From positions 372,001-436,000 of the forward strand of contig JAWKHI010000001.1 in the NCBI GenBank assembly GCA_041394885.1: a stretch of DNA of 64,000 bases, in the 5' to 3' direction. Origin of the DNA: DSOI01 sp041394885. GTDB lineage: Bacteria > Acidobacteriota > Terriglobia > Bryobacterales > Bryobacteraceae. A program made the position numbers and the translations under genes. Below, piece after piece: positions 1-7,515 of the stretch. Each line of letters starts with the position of its first letter. Within the stretch, counting starts at the first letter, position 1. The notes beneath the pieces were generated by a model. It did not search any database, was not told where the DNA came from, and saw only the letters and a list, made by a program, of their open reading frames with translations.

Positions 1-334
1 GGGGGGACTTGGTCCAGGGGTCCGAACCGTTGCGATAGGCGCCGGTGGAGTGCGGGTAGAGTCCGCTGAACACGGCGGCGCGGGAGGGAACACAGGCGGG
101 CGAGGCGCAGTAGGCGCGATCAAAGACGAGGCTCGACTTTTTCAATTTGTCGAGGTTGGGCATTTGGATGCCGGGGTAGGAGTTGAAGAAGCCGTAGTCG
201 TTCATGTCGTCGGCGATGAGCATGAGGACGTTCCATGGCTTGGCCGGCGTTGGCGGCTGGGCGAGGGCCGAAGCGATTGGGGAGGCCGCGCCGGTGAGAA
301 GTGCGCGGCGGGTGAGGTGCGGGGATGAGGTCAT
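1..334 (-). CDS. Secreted family-S1 sulfatase, N-terminal part (gene runs off the left edge)
   Basis: The minus-strand frame is open from an ATG at 334 to the window edge (111 codons). It begins with a signal of the Tat type (TRRALLTGAA) and continues with the sulfatase N-terminal motif LMLIADDMND, whose Asp pair binds calcium. The motif CVPSR follows; its Cys is converted to formylglycine in type-I sulfatases. The order of motifs and the HSTG segment resemble iduronate-sulfatase-like enzymes. The start overlaps the stop of the upstream cupin gene by ATGA, so the two are probably translationally coupled. The substrate cannot be told from this fragment; sulfated polysaccharides are a guess from the family. 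Confidence 0.85.
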   Translation of the reverse strand, partial: MTSSPHLTRRALLTGAASPIASALAQPPTPAKPWNVLMLIADDMNDYGFFNSYPGIQMPNLDKLKKSSLVFDRAYCASPACVPSRAAVFSGLYPHSTGAYRNGSDPWTKSP

Positions 335-645
335 GCGGCGCTCCGGGAGCCTTCGGCGGGAGCGAAGACGACGAGGAGTTCAAGGTCCTCTTCGATGGAG
401 TGGAAGCGGTGGGGTTGGCCGGCGGGAACGAACAAGAGGTCGCCGGGGGCCACGGAGGAATCCTGGTGGCCTGCCGAGAAGCGGGCTCGGCCCCGGGTGA
501 CGTAGTAGAGTTCGTCTTCGGAGTGGGGCGACTGGAGGTCCTGCGCCGAGGCCTGGAGCCGATAGACGCCGGTGCTGAGGTGAGGGGAGCGCATGATCTC
601 GAAGTAGGGAGAAGCGGGTTGCGTGGCGAGGGTCCATTTCGGCAT
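331..645 (-). CDS. Small single-domain cupin protein
   Basis: This 104-residue protein carries both cupin motifs. Motif 1 is HSEDELYYVTRG (residues about 41-52) with a His and Glu in metal-ligand positions, and motif 2 is GDLLFVPAGQPHRF (about 67-80) with the last metal-ligand His. There is no signal peptide, so it is probably cytosolic. It lies directly upstream of the sulfatase gene and overlaps it by 4 nt. Small cupins of this kind are metal-dependent isomerases, dioxygenases or ligand sensors; nothing here picks between these. Confidence 0.8.
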   Translation of the reverse strand: MPKWTLATQPASPYFEIMRSPHLSTGVYRLQASAQDLQSPHSEDELYYVTRGRARFSAGHQDSSVAPGDLLFVPAGQPHRFHSIEEDLELLVVFAPAEGSRSAA

Positions 646-860
646 AGGGATATTGTCCTATAGAGCTGGCGTAGGGGTTCGGGGCGGCGGCAAGTACCAG
701 CCTGGAGAGCATGGTTCTGGCCAAAAGGTCATTTGATTGGAAGCTTTTAAGTTGATATCGTATGAAGGTGCTAGTCCGGCTGGGAAGGCCATCGGCCATC
801 GGCACGGACCGAAAAATCGATAACTTGCTCACATTGCAGCACACTAGGGGAATTCAACGA

Positions 861-3317
861 ATGCAACGCATTTTCGGCGCCGCCCGCGCGGCCCAGAGGC
901 TCTGTATGCCCTTGCGGCAGCTTTTCCTGCTGACGCTGGTGATCGGGATGACGGGCGTAGCGGCGCTTGCCCAATCGCACGGCGGAGGCGAAGCCAATCT
1001 GGTTCTTCCAGACCTGGATCAGGCGACTTTTCTCGGAGGCATCGGCGGGCGGGCCCTGCTGATGGTGGGTCTGTTGGTCTCGGGGCTGGGACTATTGTTC
1101 GGCCTGAGCGTGAGCCGGCAGTTGAAGAACATGCCGGTGCACTCCTCGATGCTCGAAATCTCGGAGTTGATCTATGAGACCTGCAAGACGTATCTATTGA
1201 CGCAAGGCAAGTTTCTGCTGATTCTGGAACTGTTCATCGGCGCGATCATCGTCATCTATTTCGGGTTCCTGCTTCATTTCGACGCGATCAAGGTGGTGAT
1301 CATCCTACTGTTCAGCCTGATTGGGATCGCGGGCTCGTATTCGGTGGCGTGGTTCGGCATCCGCGTGAATACATATGCCAATTCGCGCACAGCGTTCGCG
1401 AGTCTGGGCGGCAAACCGTTCCCGTGCTACGAGATTCCGCTGAAGGCGGGCATGAGCATCGGCATGCTGTTGATCTCGGTGGAACTGTTCCTGATGCTGT
1501 GCATCCTGTTATTCATCCCGGGCGACTACGCCGGGGCGTGCTTTATCGGCTTCGCGATCGGCGAGTCGCTGGGCGCGGCGGCGCTGCGCGTGGCGGGCGG
1601 CATCTTCACCAAGATCGCCGATATCGGATCGGACCTGATGAAGATCGTGTTCAAGATCAAGGAAGACGACGCGCGGAATCCGGGCGTGATTGCCGATTGT
1701 ACAGGCGATAACGCGGGTGACTCGGTGGGGCCGTCGGCGGACGGGTTCGAGACATACGGCGTAACCGGGGTAGCGCTGATCACCTTTATCCTGTTGGCGG
1801 TGAAAGAGCCCGTGACGCAGGTGCAGTTGCTGGTATGGATCTTCGTGATGCGCATCATGATGGTGGTGGCAAGCGGACTTTCCTACTTCATCAACGAGGC
1901 GATGGCGAAAGCAGCCTACGCCAAAGCCGACAAGATGGACTTCGAAGCTCCGCTGACCAAGCTGGTGTGGCTGACCTCGCTCGTTTCGGTGGCACTCACC
2001 TACCTGGTGTCGTACCTGCTGGTGCCGGAACTGGGCGATGGGACGCTGTGGTGGAAGCTTTCGACGGTGATTACGTGCGGCACCCTCGCCGGCGCCATCA
2101 TTCCGGAAGCCGTGAAAGTGTTTACATCCACGGCGAGCGCCCACGTCAGAGAGGTAGTGACGTCTTCGAAAGAAGGTGGCGCTTCGCTCAACATTTTGTC
2201 GGGACTGGTGGCAGGCAACTTCAGCGCATACTGGCTGGGGATGGCCATTCTGCTGCTGATGACGATCGCCTATCATGTCTCCACCTATGGCTTGAGCGAT
2301 CTGATGCTGGCGCCGGCGGTATTTGCGTTCGGGCTGGTGGCGTTCGGGTTCCTGGGCATGGGGCCGGTGACGATCGCCGTGGACTCCTACGGCCCGGTGA
2401 CCGACAATGCGCAGTCGGTATATGAGCTCAGCCTGATTGAAACGGTGCCGGGAATCGAAGCGGACCTGAAGAAGAACTTCGGAATCGATGTGCGTTTCGA
2501 CAAGGCAAAGGAGCATCTGGAAGAAAACGACGGCGCAGGCAACACGTTCAAGGCTACGGCGAAACCGGTGCTGATCGGCACCGCGGTGGTGGGGGCGACG
2601 ACGATGATCTTTTCGATTATCGTGGCGCTCACCAACGGGCTGACCGAGAATCTGCAGATGCTGTCGATTCTGCATCCGCCGTTTTTGTTGGGGCTGATCG
2701 CGGGCGGCGCGGTGATTTACTGGTTCACCGGCGCGTCCACGCAGGCAGTGACGACCGGTGCGTACCGGGCGGTGGAATATATCAAGGCGAACATCAAGCT
2801 GGAAGACACCACCAAGGCGTCCGTGGCCGATTCGAAGAAGGTGGTGGAGATCTGCACGCAGTACGCGCAGAAGGGCATGTTCAATATCTTCCTGACGGTG
2901 TTCTTCTCGACGCTGGCTTTCGCGTTTTTCGAGCCGTTCTTCTTTATCGGATATCTGATCGCGATCGCGCTGTTCGGCCTTTACCAGGCGATCTTCATGG
3001 CCAACGCGGGCGGGGCTTGGGACAACGCGAAGAAGATCGTCGAGACGGAACTGAAGGCGAAAGGCACGCCATTGCATGACGCGACGGTGGTGGGCGATAC
3101 GGTGGGCGATCCGTTCAAGGACACAAGCTCGGTGGCGATGAACCCGATTATCAAGTTCACGACGCTGTTCGGGCTGCTGGCGGTGGAACTGGCGGTTTCC
3201 CTGACGCGGGAGCAGGGCTCGTCGTTGAGCACGGGACTAGCACTGGCGTTCCTGGCGGTGTCGGTGTACTTCGTCTACCGGTCATTCTACGGAATGCGGA
3301 TCGAAGGCGGGGAATAG
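861..3317 (+). CDS. hppA: Membrane-bound proton/sodium-translocating pyrophosphatase (divergent M-PPase)
   Basis: The product hydrolyses pyrophosphate and pumps H+ and/or Na+ out of the cytoplasm. The start at 861 is preferred over an in-frame one at 762 because AGGGGA lies 9 nt upstream; it gives 818 residues and an N-terminal signal-like segment. About 15 hydrophobic segments are visible. The PPi-site loop reads EDDARNPGVIAD then GDNAGDSVGPSADGFETY, and the C-terminal loop reads VVGDTVGDPFKDTSS, both family hallmarks. The sequence departs from the canonical form (GPSADG in place of GMAADL; an extra segment before GNTFKATAK), which places it in a divergent subfamily. A Lys follows GNTF at the position that usually marks potassium-independent enzymes, although the companion Thr is Ala. 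Ion specificity is therefore uncertain. Confidence 0.93.
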   Translation: MQRIFGAARAAQRLCMPLRQLFLLTLVIGMTGVAALAQSHGGGEANLVLPDLDQATFLGGIGGRALLMVGLLVSGLGLLFGLSVSRQLKNMPVHSSMLEISELIYETCKTYLLTQGKFLLILELFIGAIIVIYFGFLLHFDAIKVVIILLFSLIGIAGSYSVAWFGIRVNTYANSRTAFASLGGKPFPCYEIPLKAGMSIGMLLISVELFLMLCILLFIPGDYAGACFIGFAIGESLGAAALRVAGGIFTKIADIGSDLMKIVFKIKEDDARNPGVIADCTGDNAGDSVGPSADGFETYGVTGVALITFILLAVKEPVTQVQLLVWIFVMRIMMVVASGLSYFINEAMAKAAYAKADKMDFEAPLTKLVWLTSLVSVALTYLVSYLLVPELGDGTLWWKLSTVITCGTLAGAIIPEAVKVFTSTASAHVREVVTSSKEGGASLNILSGLVAGNFSAYWLGMAILLLMTIAYHVSTYGLSDLMLAPAVFAFGLVAFGFLGMGPVTIAVDSYGPVTDNAQSVYELSLIETVPGIEADLKKNFGIDVRFDKAKEHLEENDGAGNTFKATAKPVLIGTAVVGATTMIFSIIVALTNGLTENLQMLSILHPPFLLGLIAGGAVIYWFTGASTQAVTTGAYRAVEYIKANIKLEDTTKASVADSKKVVEICTQYAQKGMFNIFLTVFFSTLAFAFFEPFFFIGYLIAIALFGLYQAIFMANAGGAWDNAKKIVETELKAKGTPLHDATVVGDTVGDPFKDTSSVAMNPIIKFTTLFGLLAVELAVSLTREQGSSLSTGLALAFLAVSVYFVYRSFYGMRIEGGE

Positions 3318-3320
3318 GCG

Positions 3321-3797
3321 ATGCCGGAGGTGGTGTATACATCCCGGGTGAAAGTGGAGCGGGTGCGGGGTCCGCTGCGGCTTGCCTACATGCCGGCGGA
3401 GAAGGATCCCGTGCCGTTCGGGGTGCATGGGGCAGTGGCGGAGTACTACAAAGTGCCGCCGGAAGTGTTGGATCCCCACGCGACGACGCTCGACTACATC
3501 GTGGCGGCGGCGGCCGGCTGACTGGTTGGAACCTTCGGGGGCGCGCTGGAAGTGCGTCAGATTCCGGCCGGGGGCGGGCTGTTGATAGGAGATGCGACCG
3601 GAGAGGTGGAGACGGAAGACAAGGTGCTAGTGATCCGGCGCGTCCATGTGCGGCTGCAGTTGCAGGCCGCCGAGGAGCATCGGGAGACGGCGGAGCGGGT
3701 ACATGCGGTGTTTCATGACCGGTGCCCCGTTTACCGGACGCTGAAATCCGCGATTGCGATCACGACGAGTCTGGAGTTTCAGGCCACCGATGGGTGA
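3321..3797 (+). CDS. OsmC-family peroxiredoxin-like protein with in-frame TGA at the conserved Cys (candidate selenoprotein)
   Basis: Two open segments (3321-3518 and 3522-3794) are in the same frame and separated only by a TGA at 3519-3521. Read through, they give a 158-residue protein, normal for the OsmC family. The first segment ends TTLDYIVAAAAG and the second begins LVGTFGGALEVRQ. In this family the residue between them is the first redox cysteine. The second conserved cysteine is present (HDRCPVYRTL). OsmC/Ohr proteins reduce organic hydroperoxides with these two thiols. A 7-bp hairpin with loop UGGAA starts 18 nt after the TGA. OsmC-like proteins are among the selenoprotein families reported from marine metagenomes. 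Selenocysteine is therefore the favoured reading; a nonsense mutation or sequencing error is the alternative. The gene starts 3 nt after hppA ends. Confidence 0.7.
3540..3558 (+). promoter_or_regulatory. Candidate bacterial SECIS hairpin inside the OsmC-like gene
   Basis: Positions 3540-3546 can pair with 3552-3558 (five Watson-Crick and two G-U pairs), leaving the apical loop UGGAA at 3547-3551. The loop begins 25 nt after the TGA and has a G in its first two positions, matching the published description of bacterial SECIS elements (apical loop 16-37 nt from UGA, G in loop position 1 or 2). Folding was done by eye. Confidence 0.5.
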
Positions 3798-3812
3798 GTT
3801 CGCGGCGGACGC

Positions 3813-4916
3813 CTAGAGCTGAGGACCCTCGAACCAGGCCACCCACTGGATGGCGAAAACGTTGGCCTGGTTGCCGTAGATGAATCCGCCGCGTACGAGT
3901 TCATAGCTGATCTTGAGAATGTGGTTGCGACCGGCGCGGTAGCCAACGGCGAACTCCTGGACGGTGCGGGACGGAATATAGCCTAAGGTGCCGCGCTGGA
4001 TACCGGTGCGGGTGGCGGCGTACCAGCGGGGATCGATGGCGAACCTGGCTTCGGCGTACCCGGTGTCGATGGTGAGGGTGGGGATGGCGCGATAGGCGCG
4101 CAGGTGCCGCTGCAGTTCGCCGTGAAAGCTCCAGTGGCCGCGGGCGGCTTGCACATCGAGGCCGTAGCCGGTGGCGGGAAGGCCCTTGGGGCTGGCTTCT
4201 CCGGGCCGGAAGAAACGGTGTTCCCTATGTAGGTAGGCACCGCGATAGATCGACGCTCCAGCGCGGATTCCGGTGGCGAGGGTAACTCCGGCGCCTCCGG
4301 TCCAGCCGCCGTACTGCTCGGTGTCGAGGATGCTGCGCCGGTTGGCGGGAGAGCTGTTAGTGAACTGCGCTCGTGCGTCGAAGGGGCCAGCGGAGACGTC
4401 GACCTGCGCACCCATCATGCCGAGCGTCGAGACAGGCCTGTAGTAATAGCCGTACATCAGCGGCATGTCGACGAGGGGGTTCATCCGGTCGTCGTAACGA
4501 AGCAAGAACGATCCGAACGCCGACAGCAACTGTCCCGCTTTGAAAGAAACGGCCCTGCCGTTGGCGGTGCGTGAGTAGTTGAGATAGGCCTGTAGGACAT
4601 CGCCGCGGACGCCGTAGCCCTGAGTGGAAAGCTGCTCATGGAAGTAGGGCCGGGTGTGGACCTGGAGGGCGGCGAAGCCGGACCAGTGGCGGCTGATGCG
4701 GAAGGTGGGATAGGCCACCATCCGTGCTCCGACCGTGGCCGCGGAGTCAAAGCGGGGCGCGGCGGCGCTTTGGGGACTTTGAAAAAAACCGCCTGAAATC
4801 GTGACGGGCATCTCAAAGCGGGCGGCGGCTTCGGCGGCGAAACCCACCGGGAAGAGCGATAGGATGGGGACAACGGTGAGGGCGAGGCGGCGTGCGAAGG
4901 GCATGCGCGGCTTCAT
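3813..4916 (-). CDS. Outer-membrane beta-barrel protein of unknown substrate
   Basis: This 367-residue protein has a signal peptide (residues 1-27, ending GFAAEA). The rest alternates polar and hydrophobic residues with many aromatic Tyr/Trp/Phe at regular spacing, as in beta-barrels, for example FRISRHWSGFAALQVHTRP and ILKISYELVRGGFIYG. No plug, OmpA or TonB-box domain is visible. It is the third gene of a tight minus-strand unit: its ATG lies 1 nt after the stop of the HD-GYP gene, so expression is probably coupled. It is probably a porin-like channel or receptor working with the upstream cupredoxin and signalling protein. I do not recognise the family. Confidence 0.6.
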   Translation of the reverse strand: MKPRMPFARRLALTVVPILSLFPVGFAAEAAARFEMPVTISGGFFQSPQSAAAPRFDSAATVGARMVAYPTFRISRHWSGFAALQVHTRPYFHEQLSTQGYGVRGDVLQAYLNYSRTANGRAVSFKAGQLLSAFGSFLLRYDDRMNPLVDMPLMYGYYYRPVSTLGMMGAQVDVSAGPFDARAQFTNSSPANRRSILDTEQYGGWTGGAGVTLATGIRAGASIYRGAYLHREHRFFRPGEASPKGLPATGYGLDVQAARGHWSFHGELQRHLRAYRAIPTLTIDTGYAEARFAIDPRWYAATRTGIQRGTLGYIPSRTVQEFAVGYRAGRNHILKISYELVRGGFIYGNQANVFAIQWVAWFEGPQL

Positions 4917-4917
4917 T

Positions 4918-6639
4918 TCACGACCTCATTTCGTGGCTCGGTTTTGCCGGGGCGGCTGGGAGCCGACCGGTGGAATGCACATCGACCGCCAGGCTGAGTT
5001 GGGACAAGCCCGTCCCGGCGCCGTCGGCTGCCGGGGTGGGGTCGCGGCGGGGAGGGGGCAACCGCAGGAACGCGTCGACGATTTCGGCATCGAACTGTGT
5101 ATCCACGTTGCGCCGCAGGACGCCGGCGGCGATCTCATGACTCAAACCGAGCCTGTAGGGCCGGTCCGAGGTCATGGCGTCATAGGCGTCCGCGACGTGG
5201 ACAATGGCCACCTCGCGCGGGATCTGGTGGGCCCGGAGACCGTGCGGGTAGCCGCTGCCGTCGGGGTTTTCGTGGTGCAGTTCGACGATGGGGATATAGC
5301 GCTCAAAGCCGCGTACCTCGGCAAGAATCTCGACGCCGGTCACCGGGTGACGCTGCACGAGAAGAGTTTCCTCTTCGGTGAGGCGGCCCGGTTTACGGAG
5401 AATGGCGTCGGGGACGCCGAGCTTGCCGATGTCGTGGAGAAGCGCGCCGACACGGATGAGATCGATAGTCTTACCGGGCAGGCCGAGTTGGCGGGCGATG
5501 GCGCAGGAGTACTCGCTGACCCGGCGGCTGTGGCCGGCGGTGTAGACGTCGCGAGCGTCGAGGGCGTGGGCCATTGCCATGATGAATTCGAGGTGCGCTT
5601 CTTCCAGCCGCGCTCTGGAATCGGAAACCGCCGCGGCGGCACGATTGAAGGCGGCGGCGAGTTCGCGCACCTCCATCGCGGTGGACCGGGCCGATGTGGC
5701 ACTGGCGGCGAATCCCGATGGAAGAGTGGCGAGGCGCTCGCTGATGCGGAGTTCGTCGATGAGGGCGCTCAGGGGAGCGGTGACGGCGCGGGAAGCAAAG
5801 CCGGCTACGGCGACCGCGGCCAGCAGGGCGAGGAAGCCGGTTACGCCGAAAACGGCGCGCAGCGAGTGCTTCCAGGGCGTCCGCGCGGCGTCGAGGGATT
5901 CGAGCACGCGCATACGGTACCCGCCTTCGAAGGAAGAATCATCGAGCGCGAGCGACAGGTAAGTTTCTCCGGCGAGGGTGAGACGGCATTCATCGCCGCC
6001 CGGGCAGGCGGCCAGGGCCTGAGCCACCGCTTCGGCCTGGCCCGGCGGGAGGTTCGATTGGACGAGAGCGTCGCCACGCAGCAACAGGGTCCGGCCCGGG
6101 AAGTCGTCAAGCCGGAAGTCGGTGGCTACAGCGAGACGTCCGAGGTTTTCGTCGGCGAGGTTTACGGGAACCGTACTCAGGGTGAAGACGCGGCCGTCGA
6201 ACTCGATCAGGCCGGAGGTGCGTCCGGCGATCACCGTACGATCGACCGTGCGCCAGCCGCTGCCGGAGCGAACCAAGCCGGCGATGGGCGCCCCGGCCGG
6301 ATCCGCGATCGCGATCAGAGACAAGTCCAGCGTCCCGGCAAGCTCGCGCAGTTGATCCTCAATGGTGCGCCTGACTTCGGCGGGCGGAAGCCCGGAGTGC
6401 AGCAAACCAAGCCCGGCTTTGAGGCTGGGGTTTTCAGCCAGGACGCCGAGCAAGCGACGGTTGCGTTCCTGATAGCCTTCGCGCACGCGCCGCAGCCGCT
6501 GTTCCGATTCGCGCTGGGCTCTGCGAAGCTGATCTTTCACGCGATCCTCGACGGTATAGCCGGCGGCAACGAATCCAGCCACCAGGAGAGCGCCCATGGG
6601 GGCGACCATCCAGAGAAAGACGCGGCGGGCTAGAGTCAT
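4918..6639 (-). CDS. Membrane-anchored HD-GYP protein, probable cyclic-di-GMP phosphodiesterase
   Basis: The 573-residue protein has a transmembrane helix near residues 7-30, a periplasmic sensor region of about 230 residues, a second helix near 265-290 and a HAMP-like linker. The C-terminal HD-GYP domain (about 360-520) contains HDIGKLGVPD and HHENPDGSGYP, which carry the metal-binding His/Asp residues of active enzymes. It should degrade c-di-GMP in response to a periplasmic signal. The start at 6639 was chosen because it overlaps the stop of the upstream cupredoxin gene by ATGA; a longer in-frame start at 6759 would overlap that gene by more than 120 nt. Lying between a cupredoxin and an outer-membrane barrel, it may sense copper or periplasmic redox state, which is inference. 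Confidence 0.85.
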   Translation of the reverse strand: MTLARRVFLWMVAPMGALLVAGFVAAGYTVEDRVKDQLRRAQRESEQRLRRVREGYQERNRRLLGVLAENPSLKAGLGLLHSGLPPAEVRRTIEDQLRELAGTLDLSLIAIADPAGAPIAGLVRSGSGWRTVDRTVIAGRTSGLIEFDGRVFTLSTVPVNLADENLGRLAVATDFRLDDFPGRTLLLRGDALVQSNLPPGQAEAVAQALAACPGGDECRLTLAGETYLSLALDDSSFEGGYRMRVLESLDAARTPWKHSLRAVFGVTGFLALLAAVAVAGFASRAVTAPLSALIDELRISERLATLPSGFAASATSARSTAMEVRELAAAFNRAAAAVSDSRARLEEAHLEFIMAMAHALDARDVYTAGHSRRVSEYSCAIARQLGLPGKTIDLIRVGALLHDIGKLGVPDAILRKPGRLTEEETLLVQRHPVTGVEILAEVRGFERYIPIVELHHENPDGSGYPHGLRAHQIPREVAIVHVADAYDAMTSDRPYRLGLSHEIAAGVLRRNVDTQFDAEIVDAFLRLPPPRRDPTPAADGAGTGLSQLSLAVDVHSTGRLPAAPAKPSHEMRS

Positions 6640-7364
6640 CGGGGCGGCCTCGTCTCCGCGGTGTGGGAATCGCGAATGGGGATTTCGACGTCGGCGATCA
6701 GGCGCGAGCCGGGCTCGATAGCGACACCGCGGCGGAAAAAGCCGGCGGACTTGTGCCAAATGACGAGGGTGTATTTGCCCGGATCGATCCCGGTGAGACG
6801 GAACGCGCCGGAGAGATCGGGTTGAACCAGCCAGGGACCCGGCGCCACCACGACGGCAGCGCTCATGTTCGGATGCAAATGACAGTAGACCGAGACGATG
6901 CCGGGCCGGTCAAAGCGCACACTGCGGGACTGCCCTTGGCGGTAGTAGCCAAGATCGAAACTTTTTGGCTTGGACAGAGAGAAGACATTGTGAACGATGG
7001 GGTCGAGATTGGGGAACGTGACGGAGGCGCCGGCGGGGATGAGCGCCACTTCGGGCTCGAACCGGCGGCCTTTTTGTTCCAGCTTGACGGGCGCGGCGGG
7101 AAACGGACTCAAGGGCAGGACAGTGGAACCGCCTTCGAGGAAGATGGCGACGCGCGCCATCTCGGCATCGTCACCCTGGCCGGGGTTCTGGTCGACGGCC
7201 ATGCCGCGTTGGTAGGCGGCGTTGGAGATGGAAACGCGTTTCCGGGTGAGCCGCCGTGTGATGTGAATGCGGCCATAGATTTCGCTTCCCAGCGCCGACG
7301 GGGTGTACAGCGCCGCGAGAATCAGCAGCGAGACAGGCACCGAGCGCAGGATGCTGGAAACCAT
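6636..7364 (-). CDS. Secreted cupredoxin-domain protein with C-terminal carboxypeptidase-regulatory-like fold
   Basis: This 242-residue protein has a signal peptide (about 1-26). A plastocyanin-like domain follows, with the blue-copper ligands His in DPIVHNVFS and Cys, His and Met in VYCHLHPNM (about residues 115-155). The last 70 residues (GAFRLTGIDPGKYTLVIWH) resemble the beta-sandwich of carboxypeptidase-regulatory-like domains. It is the first gene of the three-gene unit with the HD-GYP protein and the barrel. A periplasmic copper-binding or electron-carrying role is likely. Similar exported plastocyanin-like proteins are often annotated as methylamine utilisation proteins, but no such pathway is visible here. 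Confidence 0.8.
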   Translation of the reverse strand: MVSSILRSVPVSLLILAALYTPSALGSEIYGRIHITRRLTRKRVSISNAAYQRGMAVDQNPGQGDDAEMARVAIFLEGGSTVLPLSPFPAAPVKLEQKGRRFEPEVALIPAGASVTFPNLDPIVHNVFSLSKPKSFDLGYYRQGQSRSVRFDRPGIVSVYCHLHPNMSAAVVVAPGPWLVQPDLSGAFRLTGIDPGKYTLVIWHKSAGFFRRGVAIEPGSRLIADVEIPIRDSHTAETRPPR

Positions 7365-7442
7365 AGGGCGAAACCGCTCTCGTTGTATCGGTCTCAGTTC
7401 CTCAGCGCTTTAGCTTAGGCCAGACAATCCGTCGGTCCATGT

Positions 7443-7481
7443 GGACAACCTGTCCGCGAGGTTTCGTAGCGCAAAGCGCTA
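7443..7481. promoter_or_regulatory. Two adjacent inverted repeats between divergent genes (possible operators)
   Basis: In the 151-bp space between the cupredoxin operon (minus) and the subtilase gene (plus) lie GGACA-ACC-TGTCC (7443-7455) and TAGCGC-AAA-GCGCTA (7467-7481), both perfect. Their place in a shared promoter region suggests regulator-binding sites. No regulator gene is adjacent. Confidence 0.4.
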
Positions 7482-7515
7482 ACGACCCTTTGTTATCAGA
7501 CTCTTACGGAGCCGC

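Noticed and set aside
1509..3077. 522-codon open frame on the minus strand
   Set aside because: It is antisense to the membrane pyrophosphatase and rich in Arg, His and Gln as typical shadows are.
3522..3533. Short hairpin GGU-UGGA-ACC directly after the TGA as the SECIS
   Set aside because: It has only three pairs and sits too close to the TGA; the 7-bp hairpin at 3540-3558 fits the known spacing better.
3321..3797. Two separate small genes, 3321-3521 and 3552-3797
   Set aside because: They are in the same frame, separated only by one TGA, and together match one OsmC-family protein; the second has no ribosome site and its apparent start lies inside the family fold.
4801..6633. 610-codon open frame on the plus strand
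   Set aside because: It mirrors the HD-GYP gene, which has catalytic motifs in the sense direction.
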